64,000 nt of DNA from Pseudomonas sp. WS 5079 (GTDB taxonomy: Bacteria; Pseudomonadota; Gammaproteobacteria; Pseudomonadales; Pseudomonadaceae), in the NCBI RefSeq assembly GCF_012985465.1, contig NZ_JAAQWN010000003.1:124001-188000 (forward strand), in the 5' to 3' direction. This document shows, in pieces, positions 32,832-41,137 of the stretch. Position 1 is the stretch's first letter. Each line of letters starts with the position of its first letter. Made by a program: the position numbers and the translations under genes. The notes beneath the pieces are model-generated. The model had not been told where the DNA came from. It did no database searches and saw nothing but the letters and a program-made list of their open reading frames with translations.

Positions 32832-33398
32832 ATGCGCCAGAAACCCACCGTCCTCGCCCGCGAAATTGTCGCCAGTAGTCGTTTGTTCCGCGTGGAGCAA
32901 GTGCAGTTGCGCTTTTCCAATGGCGTTGAACGGACCTACGAGCGCCTGGTGGGCCGGGGTGCAGGGTATGGCGCGGTGATGATCGTGGCGATGATCGACG
33001 CTGACCACGCGCTGCTGGTGGAGGAATACTGCGGTGGCACGGATGAGTATGAACTGTCCTTGCCCAAGGGCCTGATCGAACCGGGCGAAGATGTGCTGGC
33101 GGCGGCAGACCGTGAACTCAAGGAAGAAGCAGGCTACGGCGCACGGCAGTTGGAGCACTTGACCGAGCTGTCCCTGTCCCCCGGCTATATGAGCCAGAAA
33201 ATCCAGGTGGTGCTGGCCACCGAGCTGTACGAAGAACGCCTGGAGGGCGACGAGCCCGAGCCGATGCGCGTGGACCGGGTCAACCTGCGCGAACTGGCGC
33301 AACTGGCGCAGAACCCGCAGTTCAGCGAAGGCCGTGCCCTCGCCGCGCTGTACCTGGTGCGGGACCTGCTGACCCAGCGCGGGGCCTACCAGCCATGA
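32832..33398 (+). CDS. nudE: ADP compounds hydrolase NudE
   Basis: Nudix hydrolase of 188 residues acting on ADP-ribose, diadenosine phosphates and NADH-like dinucleotides. The Nudix box is GLIEPGEDVLAAADRELKEE followed by AGYG, near residues 77-100. An AAGGAG site precedes the ATG. It overlaps cysQ by four bases, so the two are co-translated. Both act on adenosine-containing phosphate metabolites. Confidence 0.93.
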   Translation: MRQKPTVLAREIVASSRLFRVEQVQLRFSNGVERTYERLVGRGAGYGAVMIVAMIDADHALLVEEYCGGTDEYELSLPKGLIEPGEDVLAAADRELKEEAGYGARQLEHLTELSLSPGYMSQKIQVVLATELYEERLEGDEPEPMRVDRVNLRELAQLAQNPQFSEGRALAALYLVRDLLTQRGAYQP

Positions 33399-34231
33399 GC
33401 GAATTGTTCCTCGGCCACGCCTACATCGCCCCCGTGATTGAACTGGCCCGCCAGGCCGGCGAGGTCATCCTGCCGTATTGGCGCGCCGATGTGGCCGTGA
33501 CAGCCAAGGCCGATGATTCGCCAGTCACCGCCGCCGACCTGGCCGCCCACCACCTGATTCTCGCCGGCCTCACCGCGCTGGACCCCAGCATCCCGGTGCT
33601 GTCGGAAGAAGATGCCGACATTGACCAGAGCGTGCGTGCCCGTTGGCAGCGCTGGTGGCTGGTGGACCCGCTGGATGGCACCAAGGAGTTTATCAGCGGC
33701 AGTGAAGAATTCACCGTCAACATCGCCTTGATCGAACAGGGACGGGTGGTGTTCGGCGTGGTGTCGATGCCCACCAGTGGCCGCTGCTACTTCGGCGGCG
33801 CGGGCCTTGGGGCGTGGCGCTCGGACGTGAATGCCGCGCCCCGGCCGATCCAGGTGCGCCAGAAGCCAGTCGCAGGCGAAGCGTTCACCGTGGTCGCCAG
33901 CCGTCGCCATACCAGCCCCGAACAGGAGCGCTTGCTCGATGGGTTGAGCCAAGGGCTGGGGGAGTTGAAGCTGGCCAATATCGGCAGCTCGTTGAAGTTT
34001 TGCCTGTTGGCCGAAGGCAGCGCCGATTGTTATCCGCGCCTGGCGCCGACGTCGCAGTGGGACACCGCTGCGGCCCAGGGCGTGCTGGAAGGTGCGGGCG
34101 GCGAAGTGCTGGAATTGAATGGCCAGCCGTTCAGCTACCCGGCGCGCGAGTCGCTGCTGAACCCGTTCTTCCTGGCCTTGCCGGCCAAGGCCGCCTGGCG
34201 CGAGCGTTTGCTGGCCCTGGCAAGGTCATAA
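33395..34231 (+). CDS. cysQ: 3'(2'),5'-bisphosphate nucleotidase CysQ
   Basis: Hydrolyses 3'-phosphoadenosine 5'-phosphate, the by-product of sulfate reduction, to AMP. The 278-residue protein belongs to the inositol-monophosphatase fold: metal-binding VLSEEDADI, then WLVDPLDGTKEFISG near residue 92 and the distal WDTAAAQGVLEGAGG motif. It is coupled to nudE. It ends just before a REPIN. Confidence 0.93.
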   Translation: MSELFLGHAYIAPVIELARQAGEVILPYWRADVAVTAKADDSPVTAADLAAHHLILAGLTALDPSIPVLSEEDADIDQSVRARWQRWWLVDPLDGTKEFISGSEEFTVNIALIEQGRVVFGVVSMPTSGRCYFGGAGLGAWRSDVNAAPRPIQVRQKPVAGEAFTVVASRRHTSPEQERLLDGLSQGLGELKLANIGSSLKFCLLAEGSADCYPRLAPTSQWDTAAAQGVLEGAGGEVLELNGQPFSYPARESLLNPFFLALPAKAAWRERLLALARS

Positions 34232-34248
34232 ACCGCCGCGATCAAAAA

Positions 34249-34338
34249 TGTGGGAGCGGGCTTGCTCGCGAAAGCGGTGTATCAGCCAATACAAGTGCTG
34301 ACTGATACACCGCTTTCGCGAGCAAGCCCGCTCCCACA
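34249..34338. repeat. REPIN, tgtgggagcgggcttgctcg class
   Basis: Inverted arms tgtgggagcgggcttgctcg and cgagcaagcccgctcccaca. The whole element folds as one long hairpin, since the inner sequences cgaaagcggtgtatcag and ctgatacaccgctttcg are also complementary. Confidence 0.9.
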
Positions 34339-34373
34339 TAAGCCCTGTGCCCACATAAGCCCTGTGCCCACAT
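34334..34373. repeat. Tandem duplication at REPIN edge
   Basis: The 17-bp unit ccacataagccctgtgc occurs twice in a row, followed by a third partial copy (ccacat). The unit begins inside the last bases of the REPIN, so it looks like a slippage or excision scar. Confidence 0.85.
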
Positions 34374-34391
34374 TGTTTATGTGTTGCAGGT

Positions 34392-34847
34392 TTAGCGGTG
34401 CAACACGTACTGCCCGGTAAACGCCACCGCCTGCTCTTCACTGCCCTCATTCACAATCCACGTCTGCAGGGCCAGCCGTGCCCGGCCATGGCGCCGGTAG
34501 GTCGCCAAAAACCGCTTCCACACCTTGTCCTCCGGCGCTTGGCAAATCGCGGTGGCGTCCTGGGTGACAGGCAGCGGATAGCTGATCTGCCCTTCCTGAA
34601 TCACGATGTGCCCGTCTTCAATCCCTTCCTCGCGCAGTTGTAGGTGCAGCCAGCCCCAGCCGGCCAAGACCGCGCCGCAATACAGGCTGCCGCCAAACAT
34701 AGTGCTCTTGTGGTTGATATTGGCCTGCAACGGTAAGTGCAGGCGCAATTGCCGGTCCTGCCAGTCGAGCACCTTGAGGCCCATCTCCCGGGTCAGGGGG
34801 ATGTCATGGTGCAGAATGGATTCCAGGTAACGGCTATCGCGGCTCAT
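34392..34847 (-). CDS. YiiD-C-type thioesterase
   Basis: A 151-residue hotdog-fold protein of the YiiD C-terminal type: LTREMGLKVLDWQDRQLRL, then NHKSTMFGGSLYCGAVLAGWGWLHLQ with the catalytic region. It lacks the acetyltransferase half seen in YiiD. The start MSRDSRYLESIL is chosen over one ten codons upstream. It lies 26 bp downstream of dctD on the same strand and may be a read-through gene. Function is unknown. Confidence 0.72.
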   Translation of the reverse strand: MSRDSRYLESILHHDIPLTREMGLKVLDWQDRQLRLHLPLQANINHKSTMFGGSLYCGAVLAGWGWLHLQLREEGIEDGHIVIQEGQISYPLPVTQDATAICQAPEDKVWKRFLATYRRHGRARLALQTWIVNEGSEEQAVAFTGQYVLHR

Positions 34848-34873
34848 GGTGGTCTCTTGGCTGGTGGAAAGGG

Positions 34874-36256
34874 TCACTCGTCATCGGTGTGAGCGTTGCC
34901 GCTGTCGGCAAAGTTCAGCCCATGCTTGCGCAACTTGTCATGCAGGGTCTTGCGCGGCACCCCGAGGGCTTCGGCCAGGCTACGCACGGAGCTGTGGGGG
35001 CGACCAAGCTCGGCGGCGATCAGGGCTTTTTCAAAGTGCTCGACTTGCTCGCTCAAGCCCCCGGTAGACATTGGCACACCCGGCGCCGGGCCGTCCGGTG
35101 TGCTGTCCAGGGCCAGTTCCAGGCCGAGGGCGAAGCGTTCGGCGACGTTTTGCAACTCCCGCACATTGCCCGGCCAGTTATGGCGCAACAGCATTGCCCG
35201 TTGGCCAGGCTGCAACTCATGCAGCGGCAGGCCGTGGCGGCTGCTGGCCTCGTCGGCGAAGTGCTGGAACAGCATCAGGGCATCTTCGCCACGCTCGCGC
35301 AGGGGCGGAATGCGCAGCGGCGCAACGTTCAGGCGGTAGTACAAGTCTGCGCGAAAGCGGCCCTGGTCGGCGGACTGGCGCAGGTCTTCCTTGGTCGCGG
35401 CGATGATGCGGATATCCAGGGGGATCTGCTGATTGCCACCCAGGCGCTCGACCACGCGCTCCTGCAACAGGCGCAGCAACTTGACCTGTACATCCAGGCT
35501 CATGCTTTCGATTTCATCGAGGAACAACGTGCCGCCGTTGGCAAATTCGAACTTGCCGATCCGCCGCTTCTGCGCACCGGTAAAGGCCCCCGGTTCATGG
35601 CCGAACAGCTCGCTTTCGACCACGGACTCGGCCAGGGCGCCGGCGTTGATGGCGACAAACGGCCCGGTGCGACGGTTCGACAGGTCGTGCAGAGCGCGTG
35701 CCACCACTTCCTTGCCGGCGCCGGTTTCACCAAGGATCAGCACATCGGCGCGGGTCGCCGCCAGCGCGCCAATCTGCTCGCGCAGGCGCAGCATCGGCGC
35801 CGATTGCCCCACCAGGCGCGTGCTCAGTTGCTGGCGATCACTCAGGGCCAGGCGCAGGCTGCGGTTGTCCAGCACCAGCCGGCGCAGGGCCAGGGCGCGG
35901 CGCACGCTGTCGAGCAGGGCGTCGCTGGCGAAGGGCTTTTCGAGGAAGTCATAGGCGCCGGCGCGCATGGCCTGCACCGCCAGTGGCACATCGCCGTGGC
36001 CGGTGATCAGCAGCACCGGCAGCTCCGGGTCCTGGCTGTGAAGTTCAGTGAGCAGCTCCAGGCCGTCCATGCCGGGCATGCGGATGTCGCTGACCACCAC
36101 CCCCGGCCAGTCCCGCGACAGGCGCGCCGTAAGGCCGGTGGCTTCGCCAAGGGGCAGGACTTTCAGCCCGGCCAGGTCCAGGGTCTGGCACAGGGCCTGA
36201 CGCAGGTGTGGATCATCGTCGATCAACACCACCTGAATCTGGTTATCGATACTCAT
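34874..36256 (-). CDS. dctD: C4-dicarboxylate response regulator DctD (sigma-54 activator)
   Basis: A 460-residue NtrC-class regulator. The receiver phosphorylation site is Asp57 (VVVSDIRMPGMDG). The AAA+ domain has Walker A GETGAGKEVVARAL near residue 172, the sigma-54-contacting GAFTGA loop near 220 and GGTLFLDEIESM. The Fis-type helix-turn-helix is LAEALGVPRKTLHDKLRKHG at the end. It overlaps dctB by 4 bp. The pair should activate a sigma-54 promoter for dicarboxylate uptake, but no transporter gene adjoins it. Confidence 0.9.
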   Translation of the reverse strand: MSIDNQIQVVLIDDDPHLRQALCQTLDLAGLKVLPLGEATGLTARLSRDWPGVVVSDIRMPGMDGLELLTELHSQDPELPVLLITGHGDVPLAVQAMRAGAYDFLEKPFASDALLDSVRRALALRRLVLDNRSLRLALSDRQQLSTRLVGQSAPMLRLREQIGALAATRADVLILGETGAGKEVVARALHDLSNRRTGPFVAINAGALAESVVESELFGHEPGAFTGAQKRRIGKFEFANGGTLFLDEIESMSLDVQVKLLRLLQERVVERLGGNQQIPLDIRIIAATKEDLRQSADQGRFRADLYYRLNVAPLRIPPLRERGEDALMLFQHFADEASSRHGLPLHELQPGQRAMLLRHNWPGNVRELQNVAERFALGLELALDSTPDGPAPGVPMSTGGLSEQVEHFEKALIAAELGRPHSSVRSLAEALGVPRKTLHDKLRKHGLNFADSGNAHTDDE

Positions 36257-38061
36257 ACACTGCGGTCCTCGGACGGTTGCAGACTGACGCCGGGGGCGCC
36301 GGCGCGCAGTTTCAAGGTTATCAGTGCGCCACCTTCCTTGTGGTTGGCAAACAGCAGTTCACCGCCAAAGGCGCGCATCAGGGTGTCACAGATGGCCAGG
36401 CCCAACCCCAGGCCCTGGGTGCGGGTCTTGGTGGTGTAGAAAGGCTCGCCGGCGCGACCCAGGGCTTCCATGCAGAACCCAGGCCCGTTGTCGCGGATGT
36501 ACAGGTTGACGCCCTGCTCGGTGGATTCGGCACTCAGCCACAGTTTGCGCGGCGGGCCTTTTTCGGTCAGGGCGTCCAGGGCATTGGCCAACAGGTTGCC
36601 CAGTACCTGGCGCAGGCGGGTTTCGCCGGCCTCTACCCACAGGGATGCCTCTGGCAAGTCGCGGATCAGTTCCACTTCCATGGCCCGCCGGCGCTTGGCC
36701 AGCAATGCCAGCGCGTCGTCCAGGGCCGGTTGCAGGGCCACGCTTTCCGGGGCATGCCGGTCGCGGCGGGCAAAGGCGCGCAAGTGGGCGATGATCGAGG
36801 CCATGCGCCCGGTCAATTCGCTGATCAGCTTGAGGTTGCCGCGGGCGTCGTCGGTGCGCTGGTGGTCGAGGAGAATCTCGGCGTTTTCTGCGTAACTGCG
36901 GATGGCGGCCAGGGGCTGGTTGAGTTCATGGCTGATACTCGCCGACATGGTGCCCAGCGCCGACAGCTTGCCCGCCTGCACCAGGTCATCCTGGGCGCGC
37001 ACCAGTTCCTGCTGGGCATTTTCGCGTTCCAGCACTTCCTGGCGCAGGCGGCGGTTGAGGCCTTCGAGGTCGCTGGTCCGTTCGGCCACGCGCATTTCCA
37101 GCTCGCGCCGGGCCTTGGCTTCAAAGGCGATGCGCTCCAGGTAATGACGACGGCGCTGCATCATCAGGCCGAGCAGCAGCATCAGCACCAGCAAGGTCGC
37201 GCCGCCGACGGCGACCACTGTGCGCACCGGGCGGTCGATCAAGGTGCGCGGGGCAAGGATCTCCACATTCCAGCCGGTTTCGGCAATTTCGGTGGATTGG
37301 CGCAGCCAGGCGCTGGAGCTGAAAACCAGCGGCTGCGGATCGCGGGTCGGATAGGGCTGGATCGCGATGATCGCCTGGCGCTCGGCCTCGGTCAGGGGCC
37401 GGGTCGCACGAAAACGCCATTGTGGGCGCGAGGTCAGGATCACCACGCCGTTGTGGTCGGTGACCAGCAATTGCTCGGGAGTCTGGCCCCAGAGGCTTTC
37501 GGTGTGGTCCAGGTCGACCTTGACCACCAGCACGCCGATCACATGTTCATCTTCACGCACCGCAGCGGCGAAGAAATACCCGCGCTTGGCCGAGGTGGTG
37601 CCCAGGCCGAAGAAGCGCCCCAGGCGCCCGGCCATGGCTTCGCTGAAATAAGGTCGAAAGGAAAAGTTGCGGCCGACGAAGCTGTCCTGTTTGTCCCAGT
37701 TCGAAGCGGCCAGGGTCTTGCCACGGGTGTCCATCAGGTACATCACTTCCACGCCCGCCTGGGCTGCCACCTCCTTGAGCAACTGGTTGGCCGCGACCAG
37801 GTTGGTGCTGACGTGGGGCGCTGCCAGGGCGGTACGCAGGGCCGGCAAGTCGCCAAGGATCTGCGGCAGTACTTCGTAGCGATGCAGTGTGCCCAGCAGG
37901 TTGGCGACGTACAGGTCGAGGGTCTGGCGGTTCTGCCCGGCCAGTTCGCTGCGATAGTAGCGCTCGGCCAGATGCTCCAGCGGCCACAGCAACGGCGCCA
38001 GGCACAGTGCCAGCAAGGCCAGGCTGCGCCAGCGGGGTCTTCGTGGAAGAGGTGGAGTCAT
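36253..38061 (-). CDS. dctB: C4-dicarboxylate sensor kinase DctB
   Basis: A 602-residue membrane kinase. The first helix lies at about 12-30, a large periplasmic Cache-type sensor domain to about residue 300 (FSFRPYFSEAMAGRLGRFFGLG, VVKVDLDHTESLWG), the second helix at about 303-325. A coiled coil leads to the phosphoacceptor histidine in SASISHELNQPLAAIRSY. The ATPase follows (VLGNLLANALDAL, DNGPGF, GLGLGLAICDTL). The ATG giving MTPPLPRRPRWRS is preferred; the earlier in-frame extension would run into rmlD. It overlaps dctD by 4 bp. Confidence 0.9.
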   Translation of the reverse strand: MTPPLPRRPRWRSLALLALCLAPLLWPLEHLAERYYRSELAGQNRQTLDLYVANLLGTLHRYEVLPQILGDLPALRTALAAPHVSTNLVAANQLLKEVAAQAGVEVMYLMDTRGKTLAASNWDKQDSFVGRNFSFRPYFSEAMAGRLGRFFGLGTTSAKRGYFFAAAVREDEHVIGVLVVKVDLDHTESLWGQTPEQLLVTDHNGVVILTSRPQWRFRATRPLTEAERQAIIAIQPYPTRDPQPLVFSSSAWLRQSTEIAETGWNVEILAPRTLIDRPVRTVVAVGGATLLVLMLLLGLMMQRRRHYLERIAFEAKARRELEMRVAERTSDLEGLNRRLRQEVLERENAQQELVRAQDDLVQAGKLSALGTMSASISHELNQPLAAIRSYAENAEILLDHQRTDDARGNLKLISELTGRMASIIAHLRAFARRDRHAPESVALQPALDDALALLAKRRRAMEVELIRDLPEASLWVEAGETRLRQVLGNLLANALDALTEKGPPRKLWLSAESTEQGVNLYIRDNGPGFCMEALGRAGEPFYTTKTRTQGLGLGLAICDTLMRAFGGELLFANHKEGGALITLKLRAGAPGVSLQPSEDRSV

Positions 38062-38096
38062 GTAGGTCTGCGCCTGAGGGTACAGGCGCATTATGC

Positions 38097-38987
38097 CTAG
38101 TGCTGCTGTGCAAGACACTCGCGCAATGCTTCGCGCCACTGCGGTTGGCTGACTTGCCATTGTTGTTGCAGGCGGCTGCAATCCAGGCGCGAGTTCAACG
38201 GGCGCTTGGCGGGCGTTGGGTAGTCACTGGCGGGAATCCCTTCCAGCTCGGCGCACGCCTTGCCTTCGGCCAGCAGGTGCTCGCCAATGGCCTGGGCAAA
38301 GCCGAACCATGAGGTCTCGCCCTGGGCCGTCAGGTGATAGACACCCCAGTCTGCGGCCTGGCCGGCCTGCCAGCGCTCGATCAGGGCACGGGTGCTGTTG
38401 GCGATGGTCCCGGCCCAGGTCGGCGCGCCGATCTGGTCGGCGACGATGCGCATCTGCGGCTTTTCCTGGAGCAGGCGCTGCATGGTCAGCAGGAAGTTCT
38501 TGCCGTGGCTCGAATACACCCAGCTGGTACGCAGGATCAGGTACTGACCGCCCACCGCCGCAATGGCCTGCTCGCCCGCCAGCTTGCTCTGGCCGTAGAC
38601 ACCCAAGGGGTTGGGCACATCGTCTTCGGTGTAGGGCGCGGGCTTGCTGCCGTCGAACACATAGTCGGTGGAGTAGTGGATCAACGGAATGCCCAGGGCC
38701 TTGGCTTCTTCGGCGAGGATGCCGGGCGCCGTGGCATTGATCGCGAAGGCTACATCGGGCTCGTTCTCGGCCTGGTCGACAGCGGTATGCGCCGCCGCGT
38801 TGATGATCAGCCCCGGGCGATGGCTGCGTACCTGTTGGCGGATCTGCTCGGGATTGGCCAGGTCGAGCTGGTCGCGACCGAGCACGACCAGTTCACCCAG
38901 GCCCTGGAGCCGCTGTTGCAGTGCACGGGAAACCTGGCCGTGCTGGCCGGTGATGAGGATTTTCAACGGTGTCCCGCTCCCAGTCAT
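38097..38987 (-). CDS. rmlD: dTDP-4-dehydrorhamnose reductase
   Basis: Last step of dTDP-L-rhamnose synthesis, NAD(P)H-dependent, 296 residues of the extended SDR fold. The N-terminal nucleotide loop is [12 protein letters not shown], and the catalytic segment is [18 protein letters not shown] with YGQSKLAGE (Tyr and Lys of YxxxK). The ATG overlaps the rmlA stop by 4 bp; an internal TTG giving [10 protein letters not shown] is an alternative. The order on this strand is rmlB-rmlA-rmlD. The epimerase gene rmlC is not next to it. Confidence 0.92.
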   Translation of the reverse strand: MTGSGTPLKILITGQHGQVSRALQQRLQGLGELVVLGRDQLDLANPEQIRQQVRSHRPGLIINAAAHTAVDQAENEPDVAFAINATAPGILAEEAKALGIPLIHYSTDYVFDGSKPAPYTEDDVPNPLGVYGQSKLAGEQAIAAVGGQYLILRTSWVYSSHGKNFLLTMQRLLQEKPQMRIVADQIGAPTWAGTIANSTRALIERWQAGQAADWGVYHLTAQGETSWFGFAQAIGEHLLAEGKACAELEGIPASDYPTPAKRPLNSRLDCSRLQQQWQVSQPQWREALRECLAQQH

Positions 38988-39859
38988 TTGGTTTCCCCGG
39001 CGAGGGTGAACAGGTACTGGCCGTAGCCTGTCTTGCCAAAGTATTTGGCCCGCTCAAGCAAATGGTCGCGATCGATCCAACCGTTCTCGTAGGCGATTTC
39101 TTCGAGGCAAGCCACTTTCAGGCCCTGCCGATGCTCAATGGTCTGAACATAGATCGAGGCTTCCAGCAGGCTGTCATGGGTGCCGGTATCGAGCCAGGCA
39201 AAACCACGGCCGAAACGCTCGACATGCAGGTCGCCACGCTTGAGGTAGGCATTGTTGACGTCGGTGATTTCAAGTTCGCCGCGTGGCGATGGCTGGACGG
39301 CCTTGGCGATCTTGACCACATCGTTGTCATAGAAGTACAGGCCGGTCACGGCATAGCTGGACTTGGGCTTGGCGGGTTTTTCCTCGATGGAAAGGGCGCG
39401 GCCTTCACCATCGAAATCAATCACCCCGAAGCGCTCCGGATCCTTGACCCAGTAGCCGAACACTGTGGCGCCGGTTGGGCGTTTGGCAGCGGTGCGCAGT
39501 TGCTCGCTGAAGTGTTGGCCGTGGAAAATGTTGTCACCCAGGATCAGGCATACCGGGTCATTGCCGATGAACGCTTCGCCGATCAGGAAGGCTTGCGCCA
39601 AGCCGTCTGGCGAAGGCTGCTCTGCGTAGCTGATCTGCACGCCGAACTGGCTGCCGTCGCCCAGCAGGTTGCGGTATTGCGGCAAGTCCACGGGCGTGGA
39701 GATCACGAGGATCTCCTTGATCCCGGCGAGCATCAGCACGGAAATCGGGTAGTAGATCATCGGTTTGTCGTACACCGGCAGCAACTGCTTGGAAACCCCC
39801 AGGGTAATGGGGTGCAGGCGCGTCCCGGAGCCACCGGCCAGTACGATTCCCTTCATCAT
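38984..39859 (-). CDS. rmlA: Glucose-1-phosphate thymidylyltransferase
   Basis: Couples glucose-1-phosphate and dTTP to dTDP-glucose; 291 residues. The nucleotidyltransferase loop is [16 protein letters not shown] at the N-terminus, followed by [16 protein letters not shown] and LGDNIFHG. The first of two adjacent ATG codons overlaps the rmlB stop (ATGA), as expected for a coupled operon. Confidence 0.94.
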   Translation of the reverse strand: MMKGIVLAGGSGTRLHPITLGVSKQLLPVYDKPMIYYPISVLMLAGIKEILVISTPVDLPQYRNLLGDGSQFGVQISYAEQPSPDGLAQAFLIGEAFIGNDPVCLILGDNIFHGQHFSEQLRTAAKRPTGATVFGYWVKDPERFGVIDFDGEGRALSIEEKPAKPKSSYAVTGLYFYDNDVVKIAKAVQPSPRGELEITDVNNAYLKRGDLHVERFGRGFAWLDTGTHDSLLEASIYVQTIEHRQGLKVACLEEIAYENGWIDRDHLLERAKYFGKTGYGQYLFTLAGETK

Positions 39860-40938
39860 GCAATCAGGTCCTTCGCATCGGTGTTGCCGAGGCGCTCGCC
39901 CTGATAACTGCCGTCTTGGACCCGGCGGCACCATTGCAGGTTATCGAGGTACCACTGCACGGTCTTGCGCAGGCCGGTCTCGAAGGTTTCTTCCGGGACC
40001 CAACCCAGCTCGCGTTCGATCTTGCTGGCATCGATGGCGTAGCGCTGGTCATGGCCTGGACGATCCTTGACGAAGGTGATCAGGTCGCTGAACTGGGCAA
40101 CGCCGGCCGGACGCTGTGGCGCCAGCTCTTCGAGCAGCGCACAGATACCACGCACCACGTCGATGTTCTTCTGCTCGTTGTGCCCGCCGATGTTGTAGGT
40201 CTCGCCTACCACACCTTCGGTGACCACTTTGAGCAGCGCACGGGCGTGGTCTTCGACATACAGCCAGTCGCGCACTTGCAGGCCATCGCCATATACCGGC
40301 AGCGGCTTGCCTGCCAAGGCATTGAGGATCACCAGCGGGATCAATTTCTCGGGGAAGTGGAACGGCCCGTAGTTGTTCGAGCAGTTGGTCAGCAGTACCG
40401 GCAAGCCATAGGTACGCTGCCAGGCGCGGACCAGGTGGTCGGACGCCGCCTTGCTCGCGGAATAAGGCGAACTTGGCGCGTAAGGCGTGGTTTCGGTGAA
40501 CAGGTCATCCACGCCATGCAGGTCGCCATACACTTCGTCGGTGGAGATGTGATGGAAGCGGAAGGCGCTCTTGGCCGGCTCTGCCAGCTGTTGCCAGTAG
40601 GCACGAGTGGCTTCAAGCAGGCTGTAGGTGCCGACGATGTTGGTCTGGATAAAGTCCGACGGGCCGTCGATGGAGCGGTCGACATGGGACTCGGCCGCCA
40701 GGTGCATGATGGCCTGGGGCTGGAAACGCGCCAGCACTGCGCTGACGGTGGCCTGGTCGATGATATCGGCCTGGACGAACTCATAGCGGGTGTTGGTCGC
40801 GATGCTGGCCAGCGACTCAAGATTGCCGGCGTAGGTCAGTTTGTCGAGGTTGAGAACTTCATGTTCAGTGTTTTGAATCAAATGGCGGATCAGTGCGGAA
40901 CCGATAAAACCGGCGCCACCGGTAACAAGAATACGCAT
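39856..40938 (-). CDS. rmlB: dTDP-glucose 4,6-dehydratase
   Basis: NAD-dependent dehydratase of the extended SDR class, 360 residues. It shows [15 protein letters not shown] at the start, [27 protein letters not shown] and the [14 protein letters not shown] motif holding Tyr and Lys. First gene of the rhamnose operon, which supplies dTDP-rhamnose for LPS core or rhamnolipid. The ATG at 40938 is the family start; an extension of 15 codons is not conserved. Confidence 0.94.
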   Translation of the reverse strand: MRILVTGGAGFIGSALIRHLIQNTEHEVLNLDKLTYAGNLESLASIATNTRYEFVQADIIDQATVSAVLARFQPQAIMHLAAESHVDRSIDGPSDFIQTNIVGTYSLLEATRAYWQQLAEPAKSAFRFHHISTDEVYGDLHGVDDLFTETTPYAPSSPYSASKAASDHLVRAWQRTYGLPVLLTNCSNNYGPFHFPEKLIPLVILNALAGKPLPVYGDGLQVRDWLYVEDHARALLKVVTEGVVGETYNIGGHNEQKNIDVVRGICALLEELAPQRPAGVAQFSDLITFVKDRPGHDQRYAIDASKIERELGWVPEETFETGLRKTVQWYLDNLQWCRRVQDGSYQGERLGNTDAKDLIA

Positions 40939-41137
40939 GTCGAGAGGCCTTTTCCTTAGACGGACATTGAGCGAATGGGGCATAGCTTGCGGGCTTGCGA
41001 TGGGGCGTGCAAGGGGCGGTGGTCAGATTGGCCCAGCTTGCGTGCTTTAAAGAAGACAATCTCAATGGGGTCGGGGTTGCATCTGACCTATTAACAATGG
41101 CGATATAAGCGCCCAACAAAAAACCAGGGACCGTCAC

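Noticed and set aside
34892..36439. Long frame antisense to dctD
   Set aside because: Shadow of the NtrC-type gene, which has intact GAFTGA and Walker motifs.
36208..38100. A 630-codon frame antisense to dctB
   Set aside because: Same cause; the sequence is repetitive in Gln, Gly and His and has no recognisable domain.
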